A stretch of DNA of 64,000 nucleotides, taken from Pseudohongiella spirulinae. Its GTDB lineage: Bacteria; Pseudomonadota; Gammaproteobacteria; Pseudomonadales; Pseudohongiellaceae. The position numbers and the translations under genes are program-made. The notes under the pieces were generated by a model. That model had not been told where the DNA came from. It saw nothing but the letters and a program-made list of their open reading frames with translations, and searched no databases. The stretch is from assembly GCF_001444425.1 (NCBI RefSeq), contig NZ_CP013189.1, forward strand, positions 1,364,001 to 1,428,000. Direction: 5' to 3'. The first letter of the stretch is position 1, and each line of letters begins with the position of its first letter. This document shows positions 53,986-62,163 of this stretch, in pieces.

Positions 53986-54821
53986 AAAATTTTAATGGAA
54001 AAGTTATTGTGATCACGGGTGCCGGCTCCGGAATGGGTCGTGCGTATGCGCTTGAGTTTGCGCGAATGGGTGCAAGACTGGCCTTGTGTGATATCGACAC
54101 CGAATCATTGCAGGAAACCTGTAAACTGGTGACCAGCGCTGCGAACTGCGATATTTACAGTCAACCCCTGGATGTCAGTGACCGGAATGCAGTGTCTGCA
54201 TTTGCCGATAGCGTGAAACAGCGATTGGGCAATGCACACATGATTATCAATAATGCAGGAATTGGCGGCGGCGGGCAGCCTGCCTGGCATATGGAAGATG
54301 CTCAATATGAGCGAACCCTGCAGATCAACTTTCTGGGTGTGGTATATGGCACCAGAGCTTTTTTGCCACAGCTACTGGCTAATGCTGAAGGTGCGATTGT
54401 CAATGTCTCCAGCGTTTTTGGTCTGGTAGGCGTACCCAACACCTCAGATTATTGCGCGGCTAAATTCGCAGTGCGCGGATTTACAGAGTCCCTGATGGTT
54501 GAGTTAAGCGAATCGCCGGTCACAGTGCATCTGGTTCATCCCGGCGGAATCCGCACAAATATCGCTAAAGGCGTGGAGGGCGGTGATGAGTTCACACAGC
54601 GTTTCCTCAAGACGGACGCGAATGAATTTGTCCGCTATGTCATCAAAGCTCTTCGAAAGGGGCGTCAGCGAATTATTTACGGCCATCAGTCGAAGCCTCT
54701 TTGGCTGATGTCCTGGTTATTGCCCCTGCGCTTACGCAACATCTTGTTGTACCGACAGATGCAGCCATTACTGGATTCTGAGGCTTATAAAAAAGTGCGT
54801 TCAGACGATTTGTCACAATAA
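53982..54821 (+). CDS. Short-chain dehydrogenase/reductase family protein
   Basis: The 279-residue classical SDR has the N-terminal ITGAGSGMGRAYALEFARMG (TGxxxGxG), NNAGIGGGG, the catalytic Ser in VNVSSVFGLVG and YCAAKFAVRGFTESL (YxxxK). The C-terminal region resembles SDRs of acyl-lipid or steroid type with a membrane-interacting tail (LWLMSWLLPLRLRNILLY). The substrate is unknown. It overlaps the RidA lipoprotein gene by four bases. Confidence 0.88.
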   Translation: MKNFNGKVIVITGAGSGMGRAYALEFARMGARLALCDIDTESLQETCKLVTSAANCDIYSQPLDVSDRNAVSAFADSVKQRLGNAHMIINNAGIGGGGQPAWHMEDAQYERTLQINFLGVVYGTRAFLPQLLANAEGAIVNVSSVFGLVGVPNTSDYCAAKFAVRGFTESLMVELSESPVTVHLVHPGGIRTNIAKGVEGGDEFTQRFLKTDANEFVRYVIKALRKGRQRIIYGHQSKPLWLMSWLLPLRLRNILLYRQMQPLLDSEAYKKVRSDDLSQ

Positions 54822-54877
54822 TGACACTATTTCGATAATAGACTCTGAAGTCCTCTTATTGCCGTCTGGAGCCAGGG

Positions 54878-56623
54878 ATGTTCTCAATAAATTCAGTATC
54901 ACGAGCTAGCAGAAATTGCCTGGCTGTGTTTTTCATGGCGGGATTGAGCATCGGGTGCAGCTCGCAGCCGCCATCCAGCGGGGCTGAATCGTCCGCCTCG
55001 GATCTTCTCTGGCAAGCTTTCCGGATTCGTAGTGATGACACAGCGCCATTGAATGCAGACATTGGTTGGGCCGCCGCTGAAAATTCCAGCGCGCAGCTTT
55101 TATATGACCAGCCATTTCGATTGCGTGTGCAGGTCAGTGCTAATCGTGTTGAACCAGATGGGCATGTATTGCGGCTGCAATATCGTCTGCCGGGCAGTGT
55201 CTGGCGGCCAGTGGGGCTCGCCCATTTTCCCTATCCGGACTTTGCGACCCCCATGATTTCTGTCATTCGCACAGATGCCTACGAACATGGCGAAGAGACC
55301 GTGCGCTTGCTGGGGACTTCTGATATTGCCTGGGACGATGGTTTTGCCTTGAATGCGACAGCCGAGACTCCGGTGTGGCGAGCTACAGGAGAGGCTCTAG
55401 AGTGGGAGTGGCCGCTAGTTGTGCGACGCTTCTTTGACGGTCCGGGATTTGCTGAGAATGATACTGAAATACAGTTGCGTGTGGTTGATGGCTACAACAG
55501 GCCGCTGCCAGGTTCAGGTCCTGCTATTCTAAGATTCAGGGCAGCAGATGGTCATCTGGGCGGTACTTTTGTGGAAACACCGGGCAGACTTGGCCCTTAT
55601 CAGACAGCTAACGGAGATCTGTATTTCGTTATGGAACCTTCAGAAACCGACAATCGTTTCATGGCTGTCAAGTCTTCTGATTTCGGTCAATCCTGGCGAG
55701 AGGTGGATGGCGCGAATCGTCCAGACGAGGGTGATCTGGAAGGTGTGGCAACCGCCCGCGTTGGTGACGTCATTCACATATTGCATCAACAGAGCGAAGA
55801 GGTGTTTTACCATGCTTTCGAGATGGGAGTGCCTGGCAAATGGCTGGTCAACAGTGAAAGCATTGCCACACCAGCGGAACCGCCGACTCAGTTTGCTGAT
55901 CTGGTAGCGCTCAGTGATGGCTCTCTTGTGGCACTTTATGGTGGCGCGCACAAATTGTTCTTACAGCGACGTAGCGTCAGTGGTTCCTGGCAGGCGCCGC
56001 AAGAGATTGATGTTGAGCTTGCACCCGATCTGTCTGGCCCTGTACTGGCGGTTGCACCAGATGACATTGTGACGCTTGCCTATACTGGCCGTGATGGCAG
56101 CGGTTTTGTACGCCATCTGCCGCCCGGGGGGACTTTATCCACGCGTGTTCAGTTTGCTGATAATCTGGGTGTGACAGATTCTGAAAATGGCGCGATGGCT
56201 CCGCTGGTGGTTGTGCCTGAAACAGGCGAAACAATACTGGTGTACCGCCAGGCAGACGGCTATCTGTATGAGCGTCGGTTCCATCGTAATGGTACCCTGT
56301 CTGATGTGGTGCAGGTGACCCGTCAGCCGGTTGTCACCGATGCTGTTGATGCGGAGCAGGTCGGCGCTGACACGATCTATCATAACGGTACGCTGCATGT
56401 TGTTTACATCGACGCGAACGACAGGGATGTTTACCATGTTTACTCAACGCGGCCAGGGACCTGGTCACAGGCCGAACGGCTTATAGGCGACGTTGACGCG
56501 GGTTGGGTGCGAGGTTCAGTGCATTTTGATGCGCAAGGCAGAGTCGTTTACGGTATGGTGATCGATACGGGTTCTCAGGGTGGTTCGGGCTTCAATCGTT
56601 ATCTGAGCCTGCCTCTAAACTGA
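54878..56623 (+). CDS. Asp-box (BNR/sialidase-like) lipoprotein
   Basis: This 581-residue lipoprotein has signal and lipobox LSIGC (Cys27). The N-terminal half (about 40-220) is beta-rich and unassigned. From about 220 there is a beta-propeller-like region with at least one Asp-box (SSDFGQSWREV, pattern SxDxGxxW) and repeated short blades. The rest resembles sialidase or BNR-type propellers, but no Arg triad is recognised, so an enzymatic call is not justified. Start ATG 54878 has GGAG six bases upstream. Its last nine bases overlap the convergent GGDEF gene. Confidence 0.7.
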   Translation: MFSINSVSRASRNCLAVFFMAGLSIGCSSQPPSSGAESSASDLLWQAFRIRSDDTAPLNADIGWAAAENSSAQLLYDQPFRLRVQVSANRVEPDGHVLRLQYRLPGSVWRPVGLAHFPYPDFATPMISVIRTDAYEHGEETVRLLGTSDIAWDDGFALNATAETPVWRATGEALEWEWPLVVRRFFDGPGFAENDTEIQLRVVDGYNRPLPGSGPAILRFRAADGHLGGTFVETPGRLGPYQTANGDLYFVMEPSETDNRFMAVKSSDFGQSWREVDGANRPDEGDLEGVATARVGDVIHILHQQSEEVFYHAFEMGVPGKWLVNSESIATPAEPPTQFADLVALSDGSLVALYGGAHKLFLQRRSVSGSWQAPQEIDVELAPDLSGPVLAVAPDDIVTLAYTGRDGSGFVRHLPPGGTLSTRVQFADNLGVTDSENGAMAPLVVVPETGETILVYRQADGYLYERRFHRNGTLSDVVQVTRQPVVTDAVDAEQVGADTIYHNGTLHVVYIDANDRDVYHVYSTRPGTWSQAERLIGDVDAGWVRGSVHFDAQGRVVYGMVIDTGSQGGSGFNRYLSLPLN

Positions 56624-57685
56624 AACTGCTGCCTCAGCAATGATCATGCGGTCGCGTCCCAGTCGCTTTGCTTCATAAAGGGCGCTGTCGGCGCGTCGCA
56701 ACTGATCATCCGCACTTTCGCCGTGCTGCAAGGTGGCAATTCCGAAACTTAGCGTGACGCGGATATGCTCTGTCATATCTGCTTCTTTGATAGACTGCTG
56801 TAGTTTGCTGATAATGGCGGTTGCTGCATTTGCGGGCGTATCCGGGCAGATGATCAAAAACTCCTCACCGCCCCAGCGTCCGCAATAATCCGTGCCGCGC
56901 ATATTGCCCTTCAGCAGCCGCGCCAGTTCGCGCAGAATAACGTCGCCGGTCAGGTGGCCATATTTGTCATTAATCTGTTTGAAGTGATCAATATCGCACA
57001 ATACTAACGTCAACGCCTGACCACTGCGGTGGTGACGTGTGATTTCCTGTTGCAGCAAATCATCCAGATGGCTGCGATTGTAAAGATCGGTCAGTTTGTC
57101 CGTAACCGAGAGTCGCTCCAGTTCACTGTATGCCTCGCTTCGGGATCGCTCATAAAGTCTGAACAGCAGCCAGTGCGCCAATAAAATCTCCAGAATATTG
57201 AACAAACTTCCCGTGGAAGGCTGTACGGCTGGCATGTCGGGCAAGCTCATATAAAAGAATATACCGACATATATGAAAACGGCTGCGCAAACCAGGGCAC
57301 CCGATTGTCGACCAAGCAGGAAAAAGGCAATGGGAGGCAGCAGTGTGACCCACATGACTGAGTATGCCAACCCGCCGGTCTGGTGCACGAAGTAAAGCAT
57401 GATTAATGCAATACTGATGACCACCAGCCAGGCCGTTAGCTTAAGGTTGGCGCTGTGACGAAAGTACCCAAGCAGTCCGCAAGCGGTGACCAGGCCAACA
57501 TAATCCATCGCGGCTAAATTGTAGTCTTTGAATATGACGACGTTCAGCGTGCCGATGAAGGCAAAATATACAGCCATCAATATCAGCACAATGTGTACCA
57601 GGCGCGCCTGATGCCGCTGCTGGCCACAGAGAGTGTCGAGCCTGCGTGCGCTCAGCCATCTTGTCATAAGCAAATTTCCGGTCAT
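56615..57685 (-). CDS. Membrane-bound diguanylate cyclase (GGDEF)
   Basis: The 356-residue protein has about six N-terminal TM helices (residues about 30-185) without a large periplasmic sensor. A C-terminal GGDEF domain (about 190-350) carries the active-site GGEEF, LSVTDKLTDLYNRSHLDDLL and DIDHFKQINDKYGHLTGD. It makes c-di-GMP. An in-frame ATG at 57667 is an alternative start. It lies downstream of, and on the same strand as, the winged-helix regulator gene, 55 bases away, so they may form an operon. Confidence 0.92.
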   Translation of the reverse strand: MTGNLLMTRWLSARRLDTLCGQQRHQARLVHIVLILMAVYFAFIGTLNVVIFKDYNLAAMDYVGLVTACGLLGYFRHSANLKLTAWLVVISIALIMLYFVHQTGGLAYSVMWVTLLPPIAFFLLGRQSGALVCAAVFIYVGIFFYMSLPDMPAVQPSTGSLFNILEILLAHWLLFRLYERSRSEAYSELERLSVTDKLTDLYNRSHLDDLLQQEITRHHRSGQALTLVLCDIDHFKQINDKYGHLTGDVILRELARLLKGNMRGTDYCGRWGGEEFLIICPDTPANAATAIISKLQQSIKEADMTEHIRVTLSFGIATLQHGESADDQLRRADSALYEAKRLGRDRMIIAEAAVSV

Positions 57686-57740
57686 TGATGCTGGAGTTAT
57701 GCATCTCTCAGATACGGGCCGGATGTTAGCATACTCTCCT

Positions 57741-58328
57741 TCAGGCGGCTTTGAATTTGCTACTCAGGGTGGCACTGTCACTGGGATCACAATTGTACGG
57801 AGACTGCGCGATTGCACCGCTGTCCAGAGCCGGTGTGGCATGGTGATCTCTTGAATCCGCCCAATACAGCCAGCTACCTGCCCCCAGAAAGACGTAGCCG
57901 GCAAAAACCGCAATATGATGAGCCAGTTTGCCGAGCATGATCCAACGGCTCCATTGTGCAAACATTGGCCGTGAGTTGTCGCTTGGCTGCGATGGTGGTT
58001 TGCACAGGGTGGTTGGCGTGAGTAGTAACTTATAACCACGTTTAGGTACGGTCAGAATATAACGCCGGTTGCGACTTGTATCGCCCAGTAATGTCCGCAG
58101 CTCGGATACCGCGCGGGTCAAAACTTCCTCATTGACAACGACGTCAGGCCAGACTTTGGCCAGCAACTGCTCGCGTGATCCGAATTGTTCCGGTGAGTGA
58201 ATCAATGCCATCAGTAAATCAATAACCTTTGGTTCAGCGCGAATCCGCAGCCCGTTGCGACTTAACACGCCAGTCTCCGGGTACACCTGCCATTCGCCCA
58301 ACAAAAATCCCTCGTAATAGTTATTCAT
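57741..58328 (-). CDS. Membrane-anchored winged-helix transcriptional regulator (CadC/ToxR-like)
   Basis: This 195-residue protein has an N-terminal OmpR/PhoB-type winged helix (about 8-100). Visible are VYPETGVLSRNGLRIRAEPK, then VIDLLMALIHSPEQF, WPDVVVNEEVLTRAVSELR and the RRYILTVPKRGYKLL wing. After a short linker there is one TM helix (about 130-155). Only a 40-residue tail lies beyond it, much shorter than the sensor domain of CadC. It resembles truncated CadC/ToxR-type regulators whose periplasmic sensing part is reduced or supplied by another protein. AGGAG lies six bases before the ATG. It is divergent from the DUF4329 gene, a likely target. Confidence 0.88.
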   Translation of the reverse strand: MNNYYEGFLLGEWQVYPETGVLSRNGLRIRAEPKVIDLLMALIHSPEQFGSREQLLAKVWPDVVVNEEVLTRAVSELRTLLGDTSRNRRYILTVPKRGYKLLLTPTTLCKPPSQPSDNSRPMFAQWSRWIMLGKLAHHIAVFAGYVFLGAGSWLYWADSRDHHATPALDSGAIAQSPYNCDPSDSATLSSKFKAA

Positions 58329-58549
58329 TTTTGTTCTCCTGCCTGCGATCCAGGGGTGGTATGGAAACTTTAAAATGGAAGACGCAGGCAGACAACGATT
58401 CGTTTAAATCAGGGTGAATTCTGGATGTTTTCCGAATACGTCTTCACGATGAAAAGGTTTTCAGAAGTGTATTTGAGTTTATGCAAAGGTTTACTCGATT
58501 TTGATCGAACAACATTGACCCCGTCTTTAACCGGATGGGAGAACAAAAT

Positions 58550-59095
58550 ATGCTTACCAAGTCTTTCGGGAAATCGCTGGCACTGGCCGGATTGCACTTG
58601 TTGTTAAATTCATCTGCGCTGGCCTCCTCTGAGTCATCGATAACTGTCACGGCACAATTCGAATCAGAGCTGCAGGCGGTTCAGCATGCCAGTAATCTTT
58701 ATAATCCGGCGTCAGTGAGAGAGGATCGTGAATTCATGGGTGTTATCTTCCGTCGTGCTGCGCATGCTGGCTTTCTGTTTGGTTACACAGTCGGGGCGGG
58801 TCAATCAGGGCAGGATACCGTGACGGTTCGGGCCCGCATTCCGCAAGGCAGTGAGATTGTAGCCTTCTGGCATACGCATGGCGCGGAGCACTGGACACGC
58901 CAATACTTCTCGCCGGAAGATACTGAACTGGCCAGAGAATGGGGGTTGCCGTTCTACATGGCAGCGGCGGATGGACATTTGCGTGTCTATCGTCCGGAGC
59001 AACGTCCCTTGAGCAAACGACAGGCCATGAGGTTGGGGCTGGGACCCATGCAGGGGAGCAGTCAGGGGGAGCTGGTTGGTACCGTTAATGTGTGA
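58550..59095 (+). CDS. Exported DUF4329 protein with a JAMM-like metal motif
   Basis: The 181-residue product has a signal peptide (MLTKSFGKSLALAGLHLLLN, cleavage near ALAS) and a DUF4329-like domain. The segment EIVAFWHTHGAEHWTRQYFS followed by PEDTELA contains E, HxH and SxxD in the order and spacing of JAMM/MPN metalloprotease sites. DUF4329 is common at C-termini of toxins and as stand-alone proteins; activity here is inference. The start at 58550 has GGGAG eight bases upstream, rather than the in-frame ATG at 58535. A strong terminator overlaps its end. It is divergent from the winged-helix regulator. Confidence 0.75.
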   Translation: MLTKSFGKSLALAGLHLLLNSSALASSESSITVTAQFESELQAVQHASNLYNPASVREDREFMGVIFRRAAHAGFLFGYTVGAGQSGQDTVTVRARIPQGSEIVAFWHTHGAEHWTRQYFSPEDTELAREWGLPFYMAAADGHLRVYRPEQRPLSKRQAMRLGLGPMQGSSQGELVGTVNV

Positions 59096-59112
59096 CAGCT
59101 CCCCCTGTTTTT
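59063..59112 (+). terminator. Intrinsic terminator of the DUF4329 gene
   Basis: A 12-bp stem CAGGGGGAGCTG (59063-59074) / CAGCTCCCCCTG (59096-59107) is followed by TTTTT. The left arm is within the last codons of the gene and the loop is about 21 bases. Confidence 0.85.
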
Positions 59113-59774
59113 CATTCTGCGTAGAGTAGACTGTAACGGTATTCCTGCGCTCGCGTGGCAGCCAGCACGCCAGCTGCCACAAAATGGCTGTTGGGGATGC
59201 CGTTGGCCAGCAGTTCAGCATAAATCTCATCAGCACTGCCATTGGTGGCCTGGGCAAGCATGCCCGCAAAACGTCGGGTAGCCCGTCCACAGATGGCAAA
59301 GTGCATACCACGCTCAACTGAGCTGGCTATGCTGTTGCCTCCGTTGGTTGGACCCGGTTGGCTCATTGGGTTGCTGGTGGGCGCCGGATCGGCATTGCGA
59401 TTGAGCAGGGCACCATATTTGGCCCAGATGGCATCGTTAAAGCCATAAGGCGTGGACATGTGCCGGAAGCACACGATCATAGCGTAGTCAGATGCTTTGC
59501 CATCATAGGCTTCTTCATGGGCACTGATAATATTGTTTGCATACCACAGTGCGCTGCCGCCACCGGTAGTTGTAGAGGAGTCGACAAACACCCGATGGTT
59601 GCCTGGCAGTTCATCCATCCATTTGTCCTGATCGTGTCGTGCGGGCTGGAAACCGCTTGATGGCGTCTGGGCCGAGGCTGGCGAGCTGCCAGTAGCCAGG
59701 CCGGCCGCCGCCATGACACCCATGCCCGCCAGCAGAGTACGGCGGCCTACTGATTTTTGTTGTTCATCGCTCAT
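59112..59774 (-). CDS. Tat-exported DsrE-like protein
   Basis: The 220-residue product has a twin-arginine signal (SVGRRTLLAGMGVMAAAGLA) and a predicted cleavage site after ASA. The body has a DsrE/DsrF-like pattern: an early beta-alpha segment (HRVFVDSSTTTGGGSALWYA), an internal Cys in MHFAICGRATRRFAGML and a C-terminal GIPNSHFVAAGVLAATRAQE of the 'v.aGv..l..aq..Gy' type. DsrE-like proteins handle sulfur in many bacteria, which would fit the neighbouring SulP transporter and TsdA-like cytochrome. It is the last gene of that operon, 15 bases after sulP. The fold call is moderate. Confidence 0.6.
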   Translation of the reverse strand: MSDEQQKSVGRRTLLAGMGVMAAAGLATGSSPASAQTPSSGFQPARHDQDKWMDELPGNHRVFVDSSTTTGGGSALWYANNIISAHEEAYDGKASDYAMIVCFRHMSTPYGFNDAIWAKYGALLNRNADPAPTSNPMSQPGPTNGGNSIASSVERGMHFAICGRATRRFAGMLAQATNGSADEIYAELLANGIPNSHFVAAGVLAATRAQEYRYSLLYAE

Positions 59775-59789
59775 GATGATCTCCTGTAG

Positions 59790-61367
59790 TCATACTTGAA
59801 TTAAAACCAGATCGATGTCCCGACTGGCGCCGAGTTTTTTCAGAAAGAGGGCTTGTTTGTCGTTTATCAGCAAGGTCAGTCGAGTACCGTGAGTGCGCAT
59901 ATTGCGCGCCTCTCGTATGAAGAAGTCAACGGCGGATTGATCAATATGTGTCGTATATTGCAGATCGACAGTCATATTCTCTCCGGCATGTTGTTGGAAT
60001 TTTTCGGTTAAATGGGCGACTGATGCATAAAACAGCGCGCCTTTGATTTTTAGCACAATACCGGTGTTGTTTTTCTCCAGTAGCAATTCTAGCTGGGTAA
60101 TACGCATCAGAAACACACTGACTGACAAAAATACGGCCACAACAACACCCGCTGCGAGGTCAAAAAACATAATGCAGATGAATGTGAGCAGATAGATGAC
60201 CAGCTCTGAACGGACCTGGGCGTAGTGTTTGATATCACGCCACTTGATCATGTCGGCACCAACAATAAAAAGGGTGCCGGCCATGGCTGCCATTGGCATG
60301 TAGGTCAGTATGGGTCCAAGAAACGTGATCAGCAGTAAGACAAAGCCCGCGGCTGCGATGCCCGACAGGGGCGTGGTAGCGCCGAGGCTTTGATTGGCGC
60401 GCGTGCGGTTGAAACTGCCGGCGCCGGCAAAGCTTGAGAAGAAGGGTGCCAGGAAGTTTGCCATGCCCTGTGCGTAGACTTCTTTGTCCAGATTGATGTC
60501 CTGGTCAGTTTCCATTTTCAGCTCGCGCACGATAACCAGAGACTGCGCAAGACCGATAAAGGCGATGGTGATTGCATAGGGGATCAACGAGACACTGATC
60601 ATCAGGTATTCCCGGTTGACCGTCGGAATGTTAAACGGCAGCCACTGCAGAGGCATGCGTCCCAGATACTCCAGTTCAGTGACCGGTTGTGGCCAGATAA
60701 AGGCCACCAGCAGCCCGCACAGATAGCCGGCAGTGACAGCGATAATAATGAAATAGCGAGGTGAAAAGCGTCGTCCGATGTAACCGGCTGCAATCGTTGT
60801 GGCACCAATCGTCAGGCTGAATGGATTTATGAGATCCCGTGCATCGTCAACGATGATAAATATTTTTTCATAGAAGAAAGTGGTCTTGAATGTCGACAGA
60901 TCAAGAATGCTGTCCAGCGAGGCCATGATAATCAGAAAGCCTGCGCCGGCTGAAATACCGGAGATAGCGGCAGGAGACAGATATTGAAAGATGCGTCCGC
61001 CACGCAGCAGCCAGAACAGCAATTGAATCAAGCCCACCATCATGCAGAGCAGAAAAACAAAGTCGATATAAACGGGGCTGCCGCGTCCGGCCAATGGCAG
61101 CACGGCGGTACCAATCAGAATCGCCACGGCGGTGTTCGGACCGCTCATCATGGAAGAGGTACCCATCAAACTGCAGAACAGGGTCACAAAAATTGCACAA
61201 TAGAGGCCGTATTCAGGCTGCAGTCCAGCCAGATAGGCAAAGGTGATGCCCTGGGGGATGACAAGAATGGCACCGACCAGGCCGGCAAATATTTCAGTAC
61301 GCCATCGGTCAGGTTTCTGCACCCAGGACAGCGAAGGTACTGCCTCTTTGATTAGCTTGTTAATCAA
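59790..61367 (-). CDS. SulP family anion transporter with STAS domain
   Basis: This 525-residue transporter belongs to the SulP/SLC26 family, which moves sulfate, bicarbonate or other anions. The N-terminal membrane domain (about 12-14 helices, residues 20-410) includes IPQGITFAYLAGLQPEYGLY and the family motif FLAPFFSSFAGAGSFNRTRA; a short C-terminal STAS domain (about 430-525) follows. Substrate cannot be read from sequence; a sulfur-linked operon favours sulfate. Its start overlaps the cytochrome stop by four bases. Confidence 0.92.
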   Translation of the reverse strand: MINKLIKEAVPSLSWVQKPDRWRTEIFAGLVGAILVIPQGITFAYLAGLQPEYGLYCAIFVTLFCSLMGTSSMMSGPNTAVAILIGTAVLPLAGRGSPVYIDFVFLLCMMVGLIQLLFWLLRGGRIFQYLSPAAISGISAGAGFLIIMASLDSILDLSTFKTTFFYEKIFIIVDDARDLINPFSLTIGATTIAAGYIGRRFSPRYFIIIAVTAGYLCGLLVAFIWPQPVTELEYLGRMPLQWLPFNIPTVNREYLMISVSLIPYAITIAFIGLAQSLVIVRELKMETDQDINLDKEVYAQGMANFLAPFFSSFAGAGSFNRTRANQSLGATTPLSGIAAAGFVLLLITFLGPILTYMPMAAMAGTLFIVGADMIKWRDIKHYAQVRSELVIYLLTFICIMFFDLAAGVVVAVFLSVSVFLMRITQLELLLEKNNTGIVLKIKGALFYASVAHLTEKFQQHAGENMTVDLQYTTHIDQSAVDFFIREARNMRTHGTRLTLLINDKQALFLKKLGASRDIDLVLIQV

Positions 61368-62161
61368 TTTATCAGGTGTTCCAACAGTTTCAGGAATTTA
61401 CTGTTTCTGGGATCCGCGGGGCGAATTTGCAGGTTGAGATAAGCAGAAACATCCAGCGCCTGTTGGTGCGTCAGTGTGCGTCCTTGTCCCAGCGGCATAT
61501 TGGCCCAGATAAAACCGGCTGCTTCCTGAATACGGTTCATCCCGGCACCTCTGTTATAGGAGTCCAGGCCCCAAACCGGCGGCATGCCAGCCACTCCCTC
61601 ACCCTGTTGTCCGTGACAACTGGCACAGTGCTGCATGTAGACCGCGCGGCCATTAGCGGGGTTGGGATCGTAGCCGGTGTCAGGAAGGGTGGGTACACCT
61701 CGTCCCTCTGGCTCTGCCCCCATGATCTGGCCTTGCGAGAGGTAGGTTACATAGGCCGACACTGCCAATACTTCTGGCGCGTCTTCAGGTGGCATGATGC
61801 CATCCATGCTGTACAGAAAGCACTCACGGATACGCAGGCCAATGCCATTGCGTTTGCCGTTCTTGGCTCGCCATTTCGGATACATACCAGCGACATTTAA
61901 TGGCAGGGCATCCGGTACAGTGCCTGCCTGCAGATGACAATTGGTGCAATTCAGGCGGTTGCCGACATAACGACTGGCATGAGACTGGGTGTCCGTGATG
62001 ATGTTATATCCATAAACAACATTGGAGTAGTAGTCATCAAGGAAGGGCTCATCAAGCAACTGATCAATGCTCGGCTGCTGCGGCTGAGCATGGGCAGTTA
62101 TCGCAGTGATCAGTGCTGAAAGCACGCATAGCAGCGTGCAGATGCCAGTTTTCACAGTCAT
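61364..62161 (-). CDS. Exported diheme cytochrome c, TsdA/SoxA-like
   Basis: The 265-residue protein has a signal peptide (ending near AHAQ) and two CxxCH heme motifs, CTNCH at about residue 72 and CASCH at about 181. Between them, the sequence YPKWRAKNGKRNGIGLRIRE and then CFLYSMDGIMPP matches the thiosulfate dehydrogenase (TsdA) family pattern (RIxxCxxxSMNG). TsdA oxidises thiosulfate to tetrathionate or the reverse; the special axial cysteine of heme 1 was not identified. It lies 2 bases after the gamma-glutamyltransferase gene and overlaps sulP, so it is part of a coupled operon. Confidence 0.8.
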   Translation of the reverse strand: MTVKTGICTLLCVLSALITAITAHAQPQQPSIDQLLDEPFLDDYYSNVVYGYNIITDTQSHASRYVGNRLNCTNCHLQAGTVPDALPLNVAGMYPKWRAKNGKRNGIGLRIRECFLYSMDGIMPPEDAPEVLAVSAYVTYLSQGQIMGAEPEGRGVPTLPDTGYDPNPANGRAVYMQHCASCHGQQGEGVAGMPPVWGLDSYNRGAGMNRIQEAAGFIWANMPLGQGRTLTHQQALDVSAYLNLQIRPADPRNSKFLKLLEHLIN

Positions 62162-62163
62162 GT

